From positions 1 through 64,000 of the forward strand of contig JAFTYS010000026.1 of the NCBI GenBank assembly GCA_017461285.1: a stretch of 64,000 nt of DNA. Reading direction: 5' to 3'. Below, piece after piece: positions 9,896 to 18,117 of this stretch. The notes under the pieces were generated by a model that made no database searches, was not told the origin of the DNA, and worked only from the letters and a program-made list of their open reading frames with translations. Source of the stretch: Bacteroidales bacterium (GTDB lineage Bacteria; Bacteroidota; Bacteroidia; Bacteroidales; UBA932). The position numbers and the translations under genes are program-made. Within the stretch, counting starts at the first letter, position 1. Every line of letters begins with the position of its first letter.

Positions 9896-9987
9896 AATTC
9901 GTTTAATTTTATGTTGTATTTTATTGACTTTCTGTCACGAGATTTTCTTTTTGTCCGAAACTCGGGCCTGAATAAGAAAAAATCATA

Positions 9988-9995
9988 CAAAATTA
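9988..9995 (-). promoter_or_regulatory. Promoter -7 box for nifJ
   Basis: TAATTTTG on the minus strand, about 93 bases before the nifJ ATG. No perfect -33 element is seen. Between here and fabD the only other features are tRNA-Arg and its terminator. Confidence 0.35.
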
Positions 9996-10056
9996 GTGAA
10001 AAATGTCGAGAAAGCTGCGCCTTTTTCTAAAAAATAATAGTGTGTCGCACAAAAGC

Positions 10057-10087
10057 AAAACAAGGAGGCTGATGCCTCCTTGTTTTG
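10057..10087 (-). terminator. Terminator of tRNA-Arg
   Basis: The stem AACAAGGAGGC/GCCTCCTTGTT with a short loop and a T run on the minus strand follows directly after the tRNA 3' end. Confidence 0.75.
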
Positions 10088-10159
10088 TACCCCCATGCGG
10101 AATCGAACCGCAACCGTCAGAACCGGAATCTGAAATTCTATCCATTAAACTATAGGGGC
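10088..10159 (-). tRNA. tRNA-Arg (anticodon CCG)
   Basis: A full cloverleaf on the minus strand, 72 nt. The acceptor GCCCCTA pairs with TGGGGGT including wobbles. The anticodon stem TCAGA/TCTGA encloses TTCCGGT, giving CCG, which reads CGG arginine codons. The T arm is TGCGG-TTCGATT-CCGCA. The 3' CCA is not encoded. Confidence 0.95.
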
Positions 10160-10364
10160 ATATACGAAATTTCACATTGCAATTCTTTTGCAAATATAGT
10201 TAAAAATGAGGATTTCGCCACAAAATAAGCCCGTATTCCCACATGTGGCGAAATCATGTACCCCTCTTTGTCTGAATTTTGTAATTTTGTAACTGTTTAA
10301 TAAATACAGTCCGGACCGGATGTCTGAATAAGTCAGACAGATAGTCCTTAAACAGAATGTAAAA

Positions 10365-11252
10365 ATGAAGAAAGCTTATATTTTCCCCGGCCAGGGATCT
10401 CAGTTTCCGGGAATGGCGAAAGAACTCTATGACACCGATCCTGTAGCCCGTGACCTGTTTGAAAAGGCAAACGAGATACTCGGCTTCAGAATAACAGATA
10501 TCATGTTCGGCGGGACTGCCGAAGATCTCAAGCAGACCAAGGTCACACAGCCGGCCGTCTTTCTGCATTCCGTGATTCAGGCAAAATGCCTTCCTGACTT
10601 CTCACCAGACATGGTAGCCGGTCATTCTTTAGGAGAGTTCTCTGCGTTGGTCGCTTCTGGAGCACTGAGTTTTGAAGACGGTCTGCGTCTCGTGGCGACC
10701 CGTGCTATGGCCATGCAGAAAGCATGTGAAGCCCATCCGGGTGCTATGGCGGCAGTCATAGCTCTGCCAGCAGATGTAGTTGAGAGTGTCTGCGCTTCAT
10801 GCAGTTCGGCCGATTCTGTGGTGGTTGCAGCAAATTACAACTGTGACGGACAGATAGTCATTTCAGGGGCATCGGATGCTGTCGCATCGGCGTGCGTCAA
10901 GATGAAGGAAGCGGGAGCGAAACGTGCCCTTCCTCTGCCTGTCGGTGGCGCATTCCATTCTCCTCTGATGGAAACAGCACGCGAAGAACTGGCAAAAGGT
11001 ATTGAAGCGGCTGAATTCCGTAGTCCTGTCTGTCCTATATATCAGAATGTGACTGCGCTGGCATCAACGGATCCTGATGAAATAAAGACCAACCTTCTTG
11101 CTCAGCTTACTTCTCCTGTAAGATGGACGCAGAGCGTAAAGAATATGATGGCGGATGGAGCCACATGTTTCATCGAAGTCGGTCCCGGCAAGGTCCTGCA
11201 GGGTCTCGTAGCCAAAATCGCCGATGATTCCGTAGAAATCACCGGCGCCTGA
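10365..11252 (+). CDS. fabD: Malonyl-CoA:ACP transacylase
   Basis: A 295-residue cytoplasmic enzyme that moves malonyl from CoA to acyl carrier protein to start fatty-acid elongation. It begins with the family motif IFPGQGSQFPGM. The nucleophile Ser88 sits in GHSLGE, and a conserved His lies in GAFHSPLME. The length is normal. The gene is monocistronic and nearly touches the convergent regulator gene, with 6 bases between the stops. It has no counterpart beside the right arm of the inverted duplication, so the duplication ends between fabD and the regulator. A TAATTTTG box at 10282-10289 may be its promoter. Confidence 0.96.
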   Translation: MKKAYIFPGQGSQFPGMAKELYDTDPVARDLFEKANEILGFRITDIMFGGTAEDLKQTKVTQPAVFLHSVIQAKCLPDFSPDMVAGHSLGEFSALVASGALSFEDGLRLVATRAMAMQKACEAHPGAMAAVIALPADVVESVCASCSSADSVVVAANYNCDGQIVISGASDAVASACVKMKEAGAKRALPLPVGGAFHSPLMETAREELAKGIEAAEFRSPVCPIYQNVTALASTDPDEIKTNLLAQLTSPVRWTQSVKNMMADGATCFIEVGPGKVLQGLVAKIADDSVEITGA

Positions 11253-11258
11253 TATTCT

Positions 11259-11939
11259 CTAAATATTGGGAATAAGCACACCCACGACTCGAAAGATGTT
11301 GATCACATCGCTGAAAGGCAGCTCGAAGTCGGGGAATTCCGCCTGATTCTCTGCGACGAACTTGAGGGTGTCCCCATTGTCGATTATCCTTCTGAGGAAC
11401 ATTCCCTGCGAGGCTGTGTCGACTACATAGATTTCTCCGTTGATGATTGTGGAGTCTTTCGGCATCCTGCGCAGAGCCATCAGATAGCCTCGGCAGATGC
11501 GTGGGGCCATTGCGTCCCCCGGACAGGTGGCAAAGATGTCATGCTTCTGGAAATGAGGTACATGCGGAAGTCTTTCCACGTGTAGCGATCCCATCACATA
11601 ATCATATATGTTGATCTCTGGTGCTCTGAACAGCCTTGCCGGAATCACGGGGATGTCATCGTCATGGTTGAGTTCCGGATGGTCCTCGATGTCATATTCC
11701 TTGACCATGTGGTCGGTTGTGTCAAACATAGGCCCTTCGCCGGTAAGAAGCCAGTTGATCCTGAATCCGAAAGCCTTGTTCCATTTGACGGCTGAATTCT
11801 TTCCGAAAGGGCGGCCGTTGAGCTGATTGCTGACAGCGGCCTGTTGCACATTGAGAATATTGGCCGCATCCTGCTGAGACATTCCGGACTCACTGAAGTA
11901 TTCTTTGATTCTTCTACCTATTTCTATAGGGTTATTCAT
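11259..11939 (-). CDS. XRE-family repressor with inactive S24-like domain (left copy)
   Basis: A 226-residue regulator. Residues about 5-65 form a helix-turn-helix (SQQDAANILNVQQAAVSNQLNG), and residues about 130-225 a LexA/CI-type S24 fold (FATCPGDAMAPRICRGYLMAL, GEIYVVDT, MFLRRI). In active S24 proteins the nucleophile is Ser in GxSM, and a Lys follows later. Here Ala143 replaces the Ser and Arg183 occupies the Lys position. The protein therefore probably cannot cleave itself, and the domain should serve dimerisation or ligand sensing. A palindrome 16 bases before the start suggests autoregulation. The gene is divergent from the small membrane protein. The paralogue is at 44384-45073. Confidence 0.9.
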   Translation of the reverse strand: MNNPIEIGRRIKEYFSESGMSQQDAANILNVQQAAVSNQLNGRPFGKNSAVKWNKAFGFRINWLLTGEGPMFDTTDHMVKEYDIEDHPELNHDDDIPVIPARLFRAPEINIYDYVMGSLHVERLPHVPHFQKHDIFATCPGDAMAPRICRGYLMALRRMPKDSTIINGEIYVVDTASQGMFLRRIIDNGDTLKFVAENQAEFPDFELPFSDVINIFRVVGVLIPNI

Positions 11940-11955
11940 AGTTTTGTGTAGTTGG

Positions 11956-11974
11956 TTTACAAAATTTGTGTAAA
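11956..11974. promoter_or_regulatory. Candidate regulator-binding palindrome (left copy)
   Basis: Read on the minus strand it is TTTACACAAATTTTGTAAA, a 19-base near-palindrome ending 16 bases before the regulator's ATG. The right arm has TTTACACATTTTTTGTAAA at 44351-44369, 14 bases before its ATG. Conservation in otherwise diverged leader DNA suggests an operator. Confidence 0.5.
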
Positions 11975-12012
11975 AAATAACTAAAAAGTGTTGTTTATTA
12001 CAAAAACGGTGT

Positions 12013-12020
12013 TATATTTG
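12013..12020 (+). promoter_or_regulatory. Promoter box for the small membrane protein (left copy)
   Basis: TATATTTG in GTGTTATATTTG, 42 bases before the ATG at 12063. The same stretch in the right arm, on the other strand, has TATGTTTG. Confidence 0.45.
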
Positions 12021-12045
12021 TGGTGATTTCTGTAATAATTCGGTG

Positions 12046-12053
12046 CAAATATA
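12046..12053 (-). promoter_or_regulatory. Promoter box for the XRE/S24 regulator (left copy)
   Basis: TATATTTG on the minus strand in ATGTTATATTTGCACC. The right arm has the nearly identical GTGTTATATTTGCACC at 44269-44284, driving the paralogue. Confidence 0.5.
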
Positions 12054-12062
12054 ACATAAATT

Positions 12063-12284
12063 ATGGGAATTAGATTAAATGTTTCAAAATTTGTAGAGTC
12101 ATGCTCAAAGAGCATAGTCAAGTATTTCTCTACTATGACCCTTGAAAAGGGCTCTTCTCTCGTGTGTTTTACAATGGGCACTGTATTCCTTATTCTTGCA
12201 CTGTTCGGCCCATGGAAATATTATGTAACCATGAGCCTCTGCTACCTTGCAGCCTTTATTGTCACGGAAGACCGGGAAAGATAA
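12063..12284 (+). CDS. Small two-helix membrane protein (left copy)
   Basis: A 73-residue protein with a basic N-terminal third followed by two hydrophobic helices (CFTMGTVFLILALFG and YVTMSLCYLAAFIV) and a charged tail. It resembles no named family I know. The right-arm paralogue (43986-44210) keeps the layout and the pattern TLEK..C..G...LI.AL.G.W, ending FAVGVMISDE. It lies divergent to the repressor-like gene and convergent to the S9 peptidase in both arms, so it may be under that regulator. The function is unknown. Confidence 0.65.
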   Translation: MGIRLNVSKFVESCSKSIVKYFSTMTLEKGSSLVCFTMGTVFLILALFGPWKYYVTMSLCYLAAFIVTEDRER

Positions 12285-12314
12285 AGGTCTGAATGGCGTC
12301 ACCATTCAGACCTT
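12284..12314. terminator. Bidirectional terminator between small membrane protein and S9 peptidase (left)
   Basis: AAGGTCTGAATGG pairs with CCATTCAGACCTT around a 5-base loop. It starts at the last base of the small gene's stop codon and lies 9 bases from the S9 stop. Confidence 0.8.
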
Positions 12315-12322
12315 CAAATACC

Positions 12323-14683
12323 TTAGAGCCATTCAGAAAGCCATCTGAAATACTCCCTGTGCCACATCATCGCGTTCTGCGGTTTGAGAATCCAGTGGTT
12401 CTCATCCGGGAATATGAGCAGTCTTGAAGGCACACCCATCATCTGGGCTGCGTTGTATGCAGCCATTCCCTGATCTACAGGCACTCTGTAGTCCATCGCA
12501 CCATGTATCACCATCAACGGAGTGTTCCACTTCGTGACCTTCTTGTGAGGTGACTCGGCATAATGGCGTACTGCACGAGGTGCATTGCTCCAAGGAGATC
12601 CTCCCTGACGTATGCCGCCGAATGTCTGTCCGTCGCCTGCCGGACCGACAGGAGCTGAAGCCGTTCCCAGACGTGAGTCGAACCATGCCTCATGCAGGCC
12701 GCCGTTGTCGAAGTTAGGGAACCAGAGCTCCTCTGTAGTCATATACATGTGCTCCTGGTTGAAGATTCCCGCATGAGCGATGAAGGCGTCGAACATGCCC
12801 TCGTGGGTTCCGCAAAGATTATATACCGAATATCCTCCGTAGCTTGCACCGCAGGCGGCCATCTTTCCTACGAAAGGCTCTGCCTTGAGTTCGCGTGCAG
12901 CGGCAAGATAGTCCTGCATGTTCAGACCCGGATAATCACCCGAAATCTGCTCTGTCCAATCCTGCCCGAAAGCTGTGGTTCCGCGGCGGTTAGGCAGCAC
13001 GACCACATAGCCCTGATCGGCCATCAGACGGTAGTTCCATCTGTAAGACCATCCCTGGCTGAGGGTTCCCTGGGGACCTCCGAGGCAGATGAGGATTGCC
13101 GGATATTCCTTTGATGCGTCGAACTGAGGAGGGTAGAGAACCCAGGTCAGCATGTCCTTTCCGTCAACGGTCCTTACCATGCGCGCCTCGGTCTCATGTG
13201 GAGTAAGCTGTGAAAGCAGGTGGTCGTTCTCAGCTGTGATCTGCTTGCAGTCCGCAGCTGCTGCCACGCCGTCAGCGGGTACAGTCACAGCAACAAGTTC
13301 GGTAGGGAAGTCCATGCTGCACCATGTCGTGTAAAGAGTCTTGCTTCCATCCTCAGATTCCGCTACATGGAACGGCGAACCGAAATCATACCAGAGGTCA
13401 TCGGCAGTAAGTCTCTCTATTTCCCAAGGGGCAAGCTTCTTTGCAACCGCGGCTTTTCTGAGACCTTCAACTGCTTCTGTAGAAGGACCTTCGGCAACGA
13501 ATATTCCCTGAATACCCTCAGCAAGCGCTGCAAAATATATCTCTTCCGAATCTTCCGACCATACAGGGCCGCTTGCGTTGTATCTGAATGACTCGGTCAC
13601 ATCTGTGATGCCCCAGAACGAAGGCATTCCCTTTCCGTTTCCGGACACTTCCGACCAGTCTGCGTAAGCCACCATAAGTCTCTGCTTGTCAGCCTCGTAG
13701 CCATCGCGGGCCATGCTTATCCATGCAAGTCTTGAACCGTCAGGACTCCATACCGGATCAGTGTCGTATCCGCCCTTCATGTCGATGACGGAGGTCTCGG
13801 CAGTCTTTACATTATATATATAGATTTCGGTATTGGTAGAGAAAGCATATTTCTTACCGACGAGCTTCCTGCATGAATATGCGATGAATCTGCTGTCCGG
13901 GCTCCATGCCAGCTGCTCGATGCCGCTGAAAGGCTCAGTAGGGAGTTCGTAAAGAGCGCCTTCCTCTCCAAGAATGTCAACCGAATTTTCAGCCGAAATG
14001 ACTTTATTGCCTGAGAAGCTGAAATCAGCTATGTATGTATGCGGAATCTCCAGCACGGTATGGTCCCAATGTCTGTAGAGCAGGTCGTCAGTCGTGTAGG
14101 CCGTTGCCTTGTCAAGCTCAGGATAGATGTCCGAAGGTGACTTCACATGGCTCTTCACATAGCTCACATACATGATCTTCTTCTGGTCCGGAGAAAGCTT
14201 GAACTCGCCGACTCCCGAAGGAACGTCGCTGACCTGCTTCATTCCGCTCAGAGTCCATTTGCCACCTTTCTGACCGACCTTTGCCACCCAGACTTGTCCT
14301 CCCATAGTGAAGGCTATCTTCTTGCCGTCATTGCTCCATCGGGCATTGTTCAGGCTCTTTCCTGAAGTAGTGATCTGCTGAGGATCAGACCCGTCAAGGT
14401 TGCATATAAACAGATTGCGCACGCTTCTGTTCTCTTCCACAGAAGTATAGCTTACACCATATAATATATGTTCCCCGTCAGGTGATACCTGCGGATCGGA
14501 AAGTCGTCCGAATGCCAGCAGCACTTCCGGACTCATCTTGCCGTCTTCTACAATCATCGAGCTTCTGCCGATATAGCCTTCGTCGCTCAATCCGTTCTTT
14601 TCTCTTGTCATGACAATCAGGATTCCTGCAGCAATTCCTATCAGGAATGTAAAACCGCAGATAAGTTTAACTCTTTTCTTCAT
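12323..14683 (-). CDS. S9 family prolyl-oligopeptidase-like peptidase (left copy)
   Basis: About 786 residues when started at MKKRVKLICGF; the frame opens 5 codons earlier. An N-terminal hydrophobic anchor (about residues 6-25) places it in the periplasm. A WD40-like beta-propeller region follows (repeated WSPDGS, WSNDGK, LSPDQKK motifs), then an alpha/beta hydrolase domain. The triad is visible: Ser near residue 614 in GASYGG, Asp near 731 in HGAMDYRVP and His near 763 in DENHW. It fits dipeptidyl- or acylaminoacyl-peptidases of family S9. It starts 11 bases after the WYL gene and probably shares its transcript. The paralogue is at 41699-43972. Confidence 0.93.
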   Translation of the reverse strand: MKKRVKLICGFTFLIGIAAGILIVMTREKNGLSDEGYIGRSSMIVEDGKMSPEVLLAFGRLSDPQVSPDGEHILYGVSYTSVEENRSVRNLFICNLDGSDPQQITTSGKSLNNARWSNDGKKIAFTMGGQVWVAKVGQKGGKWTLSGMKQVSDVPSGVGEFKLSPDQKKIMYVSYVKSHVKSPSDIYPELDKATAYTTDDLLYRHWDHTVLEIPHTYIADFSFSGNKVISAENSVDILGEEGALYELPTEPFSGIEQLAWSPDSRFIAYSCRKLVGKKYAFSTNTEIYIYNVKTAETSVIDMKGGYDTDPVWSPDGSRLAWISMARDGYEADKQRLMVAYADWSEVSGNGKGMPSFWGITDVTESFRYNASGPVWSEDSEEIYFAALAEGIQGIFVAEGPSTEAVEGLRKAAVAKKLAPWEIERLTADDLWYDFGSPFHVAESEDGSKTLYTTWCSMDFPTELVAVTVPADGVAAAADCKQITAENDHLLSQLTPHETEARMVRTVDGKDMLTWVLYPPQFDASKEYPAILICLGGPQGTLSQGWSYRWNYRLMADQGYVVVLPNRRGTTAFGQDWTEQISGDYPGLNMQDYLAAARELKAEPFVGKMAACGASYGGYSVYNLCGTHEGMFDAFIAHAGIFNQEHMYMTTEELWFPNFDNGGLHEAWFDSRLGTASAPVGPAGDGQTFGGIRQGGSPWSNAPRAVRHYAESPHKKVTKWNTPLMVIHGAMDYRVPVDQGMAAYNAAQMMGVPSRLLIFPDENHWILKPQNAMMWHREYFRWLSEWL

Positions 14684-14694
14684 ATAAGTGTAAT

Positions 14695-15642
14695 TCATTT
14701 GTTATCTATGCCATAATCCGACACACCGGATTGAAGCTGTTTTGCTACGGCAGTCCTTACCGGCTCAGGCGATAGTACCTCCACCCTTCCGGCAAATTTG
14801 CAGAACTCCATCACAAGGTTTTCATTAGGGCAGACGAAGATGCTGAAGATCACGTCATCTCCTTTCTTTCCGTATCTGTCCATGATTTCCAGCCTCTGGC
14901 GTCCTGTCACTTCTGTCTGGCTGGAATGAACAGGGAGGTCCCTGAGGAATCTTGCCTCCGTAGGTGAAGCCTTGAATAGAATCGTCTGTCCCGGTCCTTC
15001 CGGAAGATAAATTCCAAAACTTGTCGCAAACAGCTCGTCCACATCAAACCCGTCCGGCATCCGGAACTTTCTGTCCGTCACTTCCATGTGCTGGATTCTG
15101 TCCAGTCCGTAAACACGCAGAGCCTCTCTCTCCAGACAATAGCCGATGATATACCATCTCTTGGCAAATTCTTTCACTGCGTACGGTCTTAAAGTGTATT
15201 GACCACCCTGAGAACTGGTGTATTTCTGGTATGTGATGACAATCTCCAGTCCTTCTGTCATTGCTTCAAGGACGGCAGTCAGATGACTGTGTCCCGACGG
15301 AATGTCCTCCACAGACACTCTTCCCGACAGCCTTTCTTTTCCCAGAGCCAGCATGTTGTTGACAGTGAATGTGTTTATCAGCCATGCAGTCTCGGCATTC
15401 TCGTCGCTCACGTCTTCCGAGTATTCGACAAAATATCGGTTCGTGCTGCGGTTGCAACCTATCCTGACTCCGAAGACCTCCTCCACGGCTTCACGATGGT
15501 TGTTGAACGTACGACGCGAATACGGACTGTCAAACCTTTCCTCCCACCTGTCTGAGATATCCTCCAGACTGAGGCCACGCTCTCCGGCCCTGATGAACGT
15601 CTGCACCAGCCAGATGTATTTCCTTAATAACTCCGTTACCAT
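14695..15642 (-). CDS. WYL-domain transcriptional regulator (left copy)
   Basis: A 315-residue protein. The N-terminal part resembles a winged helix (GERGLSLEDISDRW). A WYL domain lies around residues 140-220, with RPYAVKEFAKRWYIIGYC holding the conserved basic and aromatic residues, and a C-terminal WCX-like extension follows. Proteins of this type bind nucleic acid or small ligands and control DNA repair or defence genes in other bacteria. Here it sits between recG and the S9 peptidase on one strand, in the same order as in the right arm. In this arm a short repeat has entered between recG and this gene. The target is unknown. Confidence 0.88.
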   Translation of the reverse strand: MVTELLRKYIWLVQTFIRAGERGLSLEDISDRWEERFDSPYSRRTFNNHREAVEEVFGVRIGCNRSTNRYFVEYSEDVSDENAETAWLINTFTVNNMLALGKERLSGRVSVEDIPSGHSHLTAVLEAMTEGLEIVITYQKYTSSQGGQYTLRPYAVKEFAKRWYIIGYCLEREALRVYGLDRIQHMEVTDRKFRMPDGFDVDELFATSFGIYLPEGPGQTILFKASPTEARFLRDLPVHSSQTEVTGRQRLEIMDRYGKKGDDVIFSIFVCPNENLVMEFCKFAGRVEVLSPEPVRTAVAKQLQSGVSDYGIDNK

Positions 15643-15655
15643 ATCAATATATGTC

Positions 15656-15703
15656 TGTTATCCTGAACATCCTTCTGTCATTCTGAACGAAGTGAAGAAT
15701 CTT
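15656..15703. repeat. Widespread intergenic repeat inserted between recG and WYL
   Basis: The segment contains GTCATTCTGAACGAAGTGAAG (15677-15697). Its complement is the ACTTCGTTCAGAATGAC type of repeat seen in many bacterial genomes. A partial second copy (TATCCTGAACATCC) precedes it. The right arm has only 3 bases between recG and WYL, so this is an insertion seen against its empty site. Confidence 0.7.
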
Positions 15704-17887
15704 TCAACTGATTTTACTATAATCCTTCACCTGATATTTGTCCTTCCGTAATTCATTGCGCAGCAGCTGATTCTGATCCGCATGAAGCGTCGGATCCTCC
15801 CTCAGTACGGCCTCCGCGCAGTCCCTGGCCGCATTGAGTATAAGTCCGTCCTTGGCCAGAGAAGCTATGTTGAGACTTATCGGCAGACCGCTCTGCTGAG
15901 TTCCCTCCAGATCGCCCGGCCCCCTCATCTTCATGTCTTCCTCCGCCAGCTCGAATCCGTTTTCGGTAGCGCACATAAGCTCGATCCTGTGCTTCGACTC
16001 CTTGCTCATCTTGTGTCCTGTCATCAGCACGCAGTACGACTTCTCGCTTCCTCGTCCCACTCGGCCACGCAACTGATGAAGCTGACTGAGTCCGAATCTT
16101 TCCGCGCTCTCAATCACCATCACCGATGCGTTAGGCACATCCACTCCGACTTCGATAACCGAAGTCGCCACAAGAATATCTGCCCTGCCTGCAGCAAAAG
16201 CATCCATATTGAACTTCTTCACATCGTTCTGCTGCTTGCCATGCACCACAGCCGTCTTGTAGTCCGGGAAAGGGAAGTGCTTGATGATATCCTCAGCTCC
16301 GGCTTCAAGGCTCTGGTAGTCAAGCTTCTCTGTTTCGTTGATCAGAGGATAAACCACAAAAATCTGGCGTCCCAGCGCAATCTGGTCCTTCATGAACTTA
16401 TAGAGTGCCGGCCTTTTACCTTCGGTCGCATGAATCGTCTGCACCGGCTTTCTTCCAGGAGGAAGTTCGTCGATAACGGACACATCAAGGTCTCCGTACA
16501 GAGTCATGGCGAGAGTGCGCGGAATAGGCGTCGCCGTCATCACAAGCACATGCGGAGGCGCTCCACAAACTGATTTTCTCCACAGTTTCGACCTCTGTTC
16601 CACACCGAACCTGTGCTGCTCGTCTATGATTGCCAGACCGAGATTGCGGAATACAACATTGTCTTCTATCAACGCATGTGTGCCTACTATGATGCCTATG
16701 CTGCCGTCCTCAAGTCCGGCATGGACCTCTCTTCTCTCAGTGGTCTTGGAACTGCCTGTAAGCAGTGCAGACTTTACGCCTGTCGGCTCCAGGAACTTCT
16801 GAATGTTTTTATAATGCTGCTGGGCAAGCACTTCCGTAGGTGCCATTATGCATGCCTGAAAGCCGTTTCCTATCGCTATCAATGCTGTGAGCACGGCAAC
16901 CATTGTCTTGCCGCTTCCGACATCTCCCTGAAGAAGCCTGTTCATCTGATGCCCGCTCTTCATGTCGTTGCGGATCTCCGTGATCACCCTTTTCTGAGCA
17001 CCTGTGAGAGGGAAGGGAAGTGCCTCGTAACATCTGTTGAATGCATCACCGACCTTTGGCATGATGATGCCCTGCTCAGCCCTGCTCCGCACATATTTCT
17101 GTTTCAGAAGCGATAGCTGCAAATAAAAGAGCTCTTCGAATTTAAGCCTGTATTTCGCCTTTTCAAGCGAAACCATATCCTTCGGGAAATGAATGTTCCT
17201 CAATGCAAAATGTATTGGTACGAGCCCGCACTGCCTCATTATATATTCCGGCAGACTCTCCTCCACGGCCCCAAGAGCCTTGTTGAGCGCCGACTCCATC
17301 AGCTTGTTCATCACCTTGCCGGTCACCCCGCTGTTCTTGAGTCTTTCCGTGCTCTGATAAACTCCCGTCATCGACATCCCGGCACCCGCTCCCGCTGCTG
17401 CTCCTGCCGGCACCGCGTCCACCTCAGGATGCACGATGTTCATCCTGCCGTTAAACGCCGTCGGCTTCCCGAAAAACACCCACTCGCTGCCGCTCTTCAG
17501 CCTCTCATACATCCACTTGATACCCTTGAAGAACACCAGCTCCATCTCTCCGCTTCCGTCGCTTACCCACACACTCATCCTCTTCACCGTGTTGAACTTC
17601 ACGGCCTTTCCGGCGGTTCCTCCAGCAGCTTCTCCTGCAGCCGGACCGTTACCGAACAGATCCACCCTCACGACCCGTGCGCGGAACTGTACATAAGCCA
17701 TGTCCGGTCTCGCGTCGGCAATCCTCATCATAGAACTCCGGTCGATATACCTGAACGGATAAAGCCTCAGGAGTTCCCCCACGTTACCTACGCCAAGCTC
17801 CTTCCGCAGCAGATCGGCCCTCTTCGGCCCGACCCCCGGCAGAAACTGAATATCCATCTCCAGAGCGCTCTTTTCCATATGTGCCAT
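15704..17887 (-). CDS. recG: ATP-dependent DNA helicase RecG (left copy)
   Basis: A 727-residue branch-migration helicase that remodels stalled forks and Holliday junctions. The N-terminal wedge/OB region begins IQFLPGVGPKRADLLRKEL. The Walker A motif is GDVGSGKTMVA, the DEAH-type box is DEQHRFG, then come TATPIPRTLA (motif III), and LHQLRGRVGRG (motif VI). The C-terminal family tail is present. It is somewhat longer than the usual 690-700 residues because of an Ala/Gly-rich linker near residue 165-170 (VPAGAAAGAGAG) that differs from the right copy. The first codons are uncertain (MAHMEKSALEMDIQ). It is transcribed ahead of WYL and divergently from pdxA. Confidence 0.96.
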   Translation of the reverse strand: MAHMEKSALEMDIQFLPGVGPKRADLLRKELGVGNVGELLRLYPFRYIDRSSMMRIADARPDMAYVQFRARVVRVDLFGNGPAAGEAAGGTAGKAVKFNTVKRMSVWVSDGSGEMELVFFKGIKWMYERLKSGSEWVFFGKPTAFNGRMNIVHPEVDAVPAGAAAGAGAGMSMTGVYQSTERLKNSGVTGKVMNKLMESALNKALGAVEESLPEYIMRQCGLVPIHFALRNIHFPKDMVSLEKAKYRLKFEELFYLQLSLLKQKYVRSRAEQGIIMPKVGDAFNRCYEALPFPLTGAQKRVITEIRNDMKSGHQMNRLLQGDVGSGKTMVAVLTALIAIGNGFQACIMAPTEVLAQQHYKNIQKFLEPTGVKSALLTGSSKTTERREVHAGLEDGSIGIIVGTHALIEDNVVFRNLGLAIIDEQHRFGVEQRSKLWRKSVCGAPPHVLVMTATPIPRTLAMTLYGDLDVSVIDELPPGRKPVQTIHATEGKRPALYKFMKDQIALGRQIFVVYPLINETEKLDYQSLEAGAEDIIKHFPFPDYKTAVVHGKQQNDVKKFNMDAFAAGRADILVATSVIEVGVDVPNASVMVIESAERFGLSQLHQLRGRVGRGSEKSYCVLMTGHKMSKESKHRIELMCATENGFELAEEDMKMRGPGDLEGTQQSGLPISLNIASLAKDGLILNAARDCAEAVLREDPTLHADQNQLLRNELRKDKYQVKDYSKIS

Positions 17888-18082
17888 ATCACGGCAAATT
17901 TACAAAACTCTCCCCAAATAATCCATACCTCTGCCCAAAACTTTTGTATGCAACGCTCCCGACCGTCATGTCGCCAACTCCATCACAAGCCTCGCCACCG
18001 CCATTGGCGATTACCGCCACTAGCACCATATCCCAAACCGCTGCTGGAAACATCAAGACTGTGCCATTTCAAATAAAAAAGT

Positions 18083-18090
18083 TATCTTTG
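18083..18090 (+). promoter_or_regulatory. Promoter box for pdxA-rnhA (left copy)
   Basis: TATCTTTG 27 bases before the pdxA ATG. The rest of the 230-base recG-pdxA gap shows nothing else I can support. In the right arm this gap is expanded to about 5.8 kb. Confidence 0.45.
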
Positions 18091-18117
18091 TAAGATATTT
18101 CATAAAAAGTAAATACA

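Noticed and set aside
17189..18076. Open frame of 295 codons, His/Pro/Leu-rich, opposite recG
   Set aside because: It is antisense to recG and has low-complexity composition.
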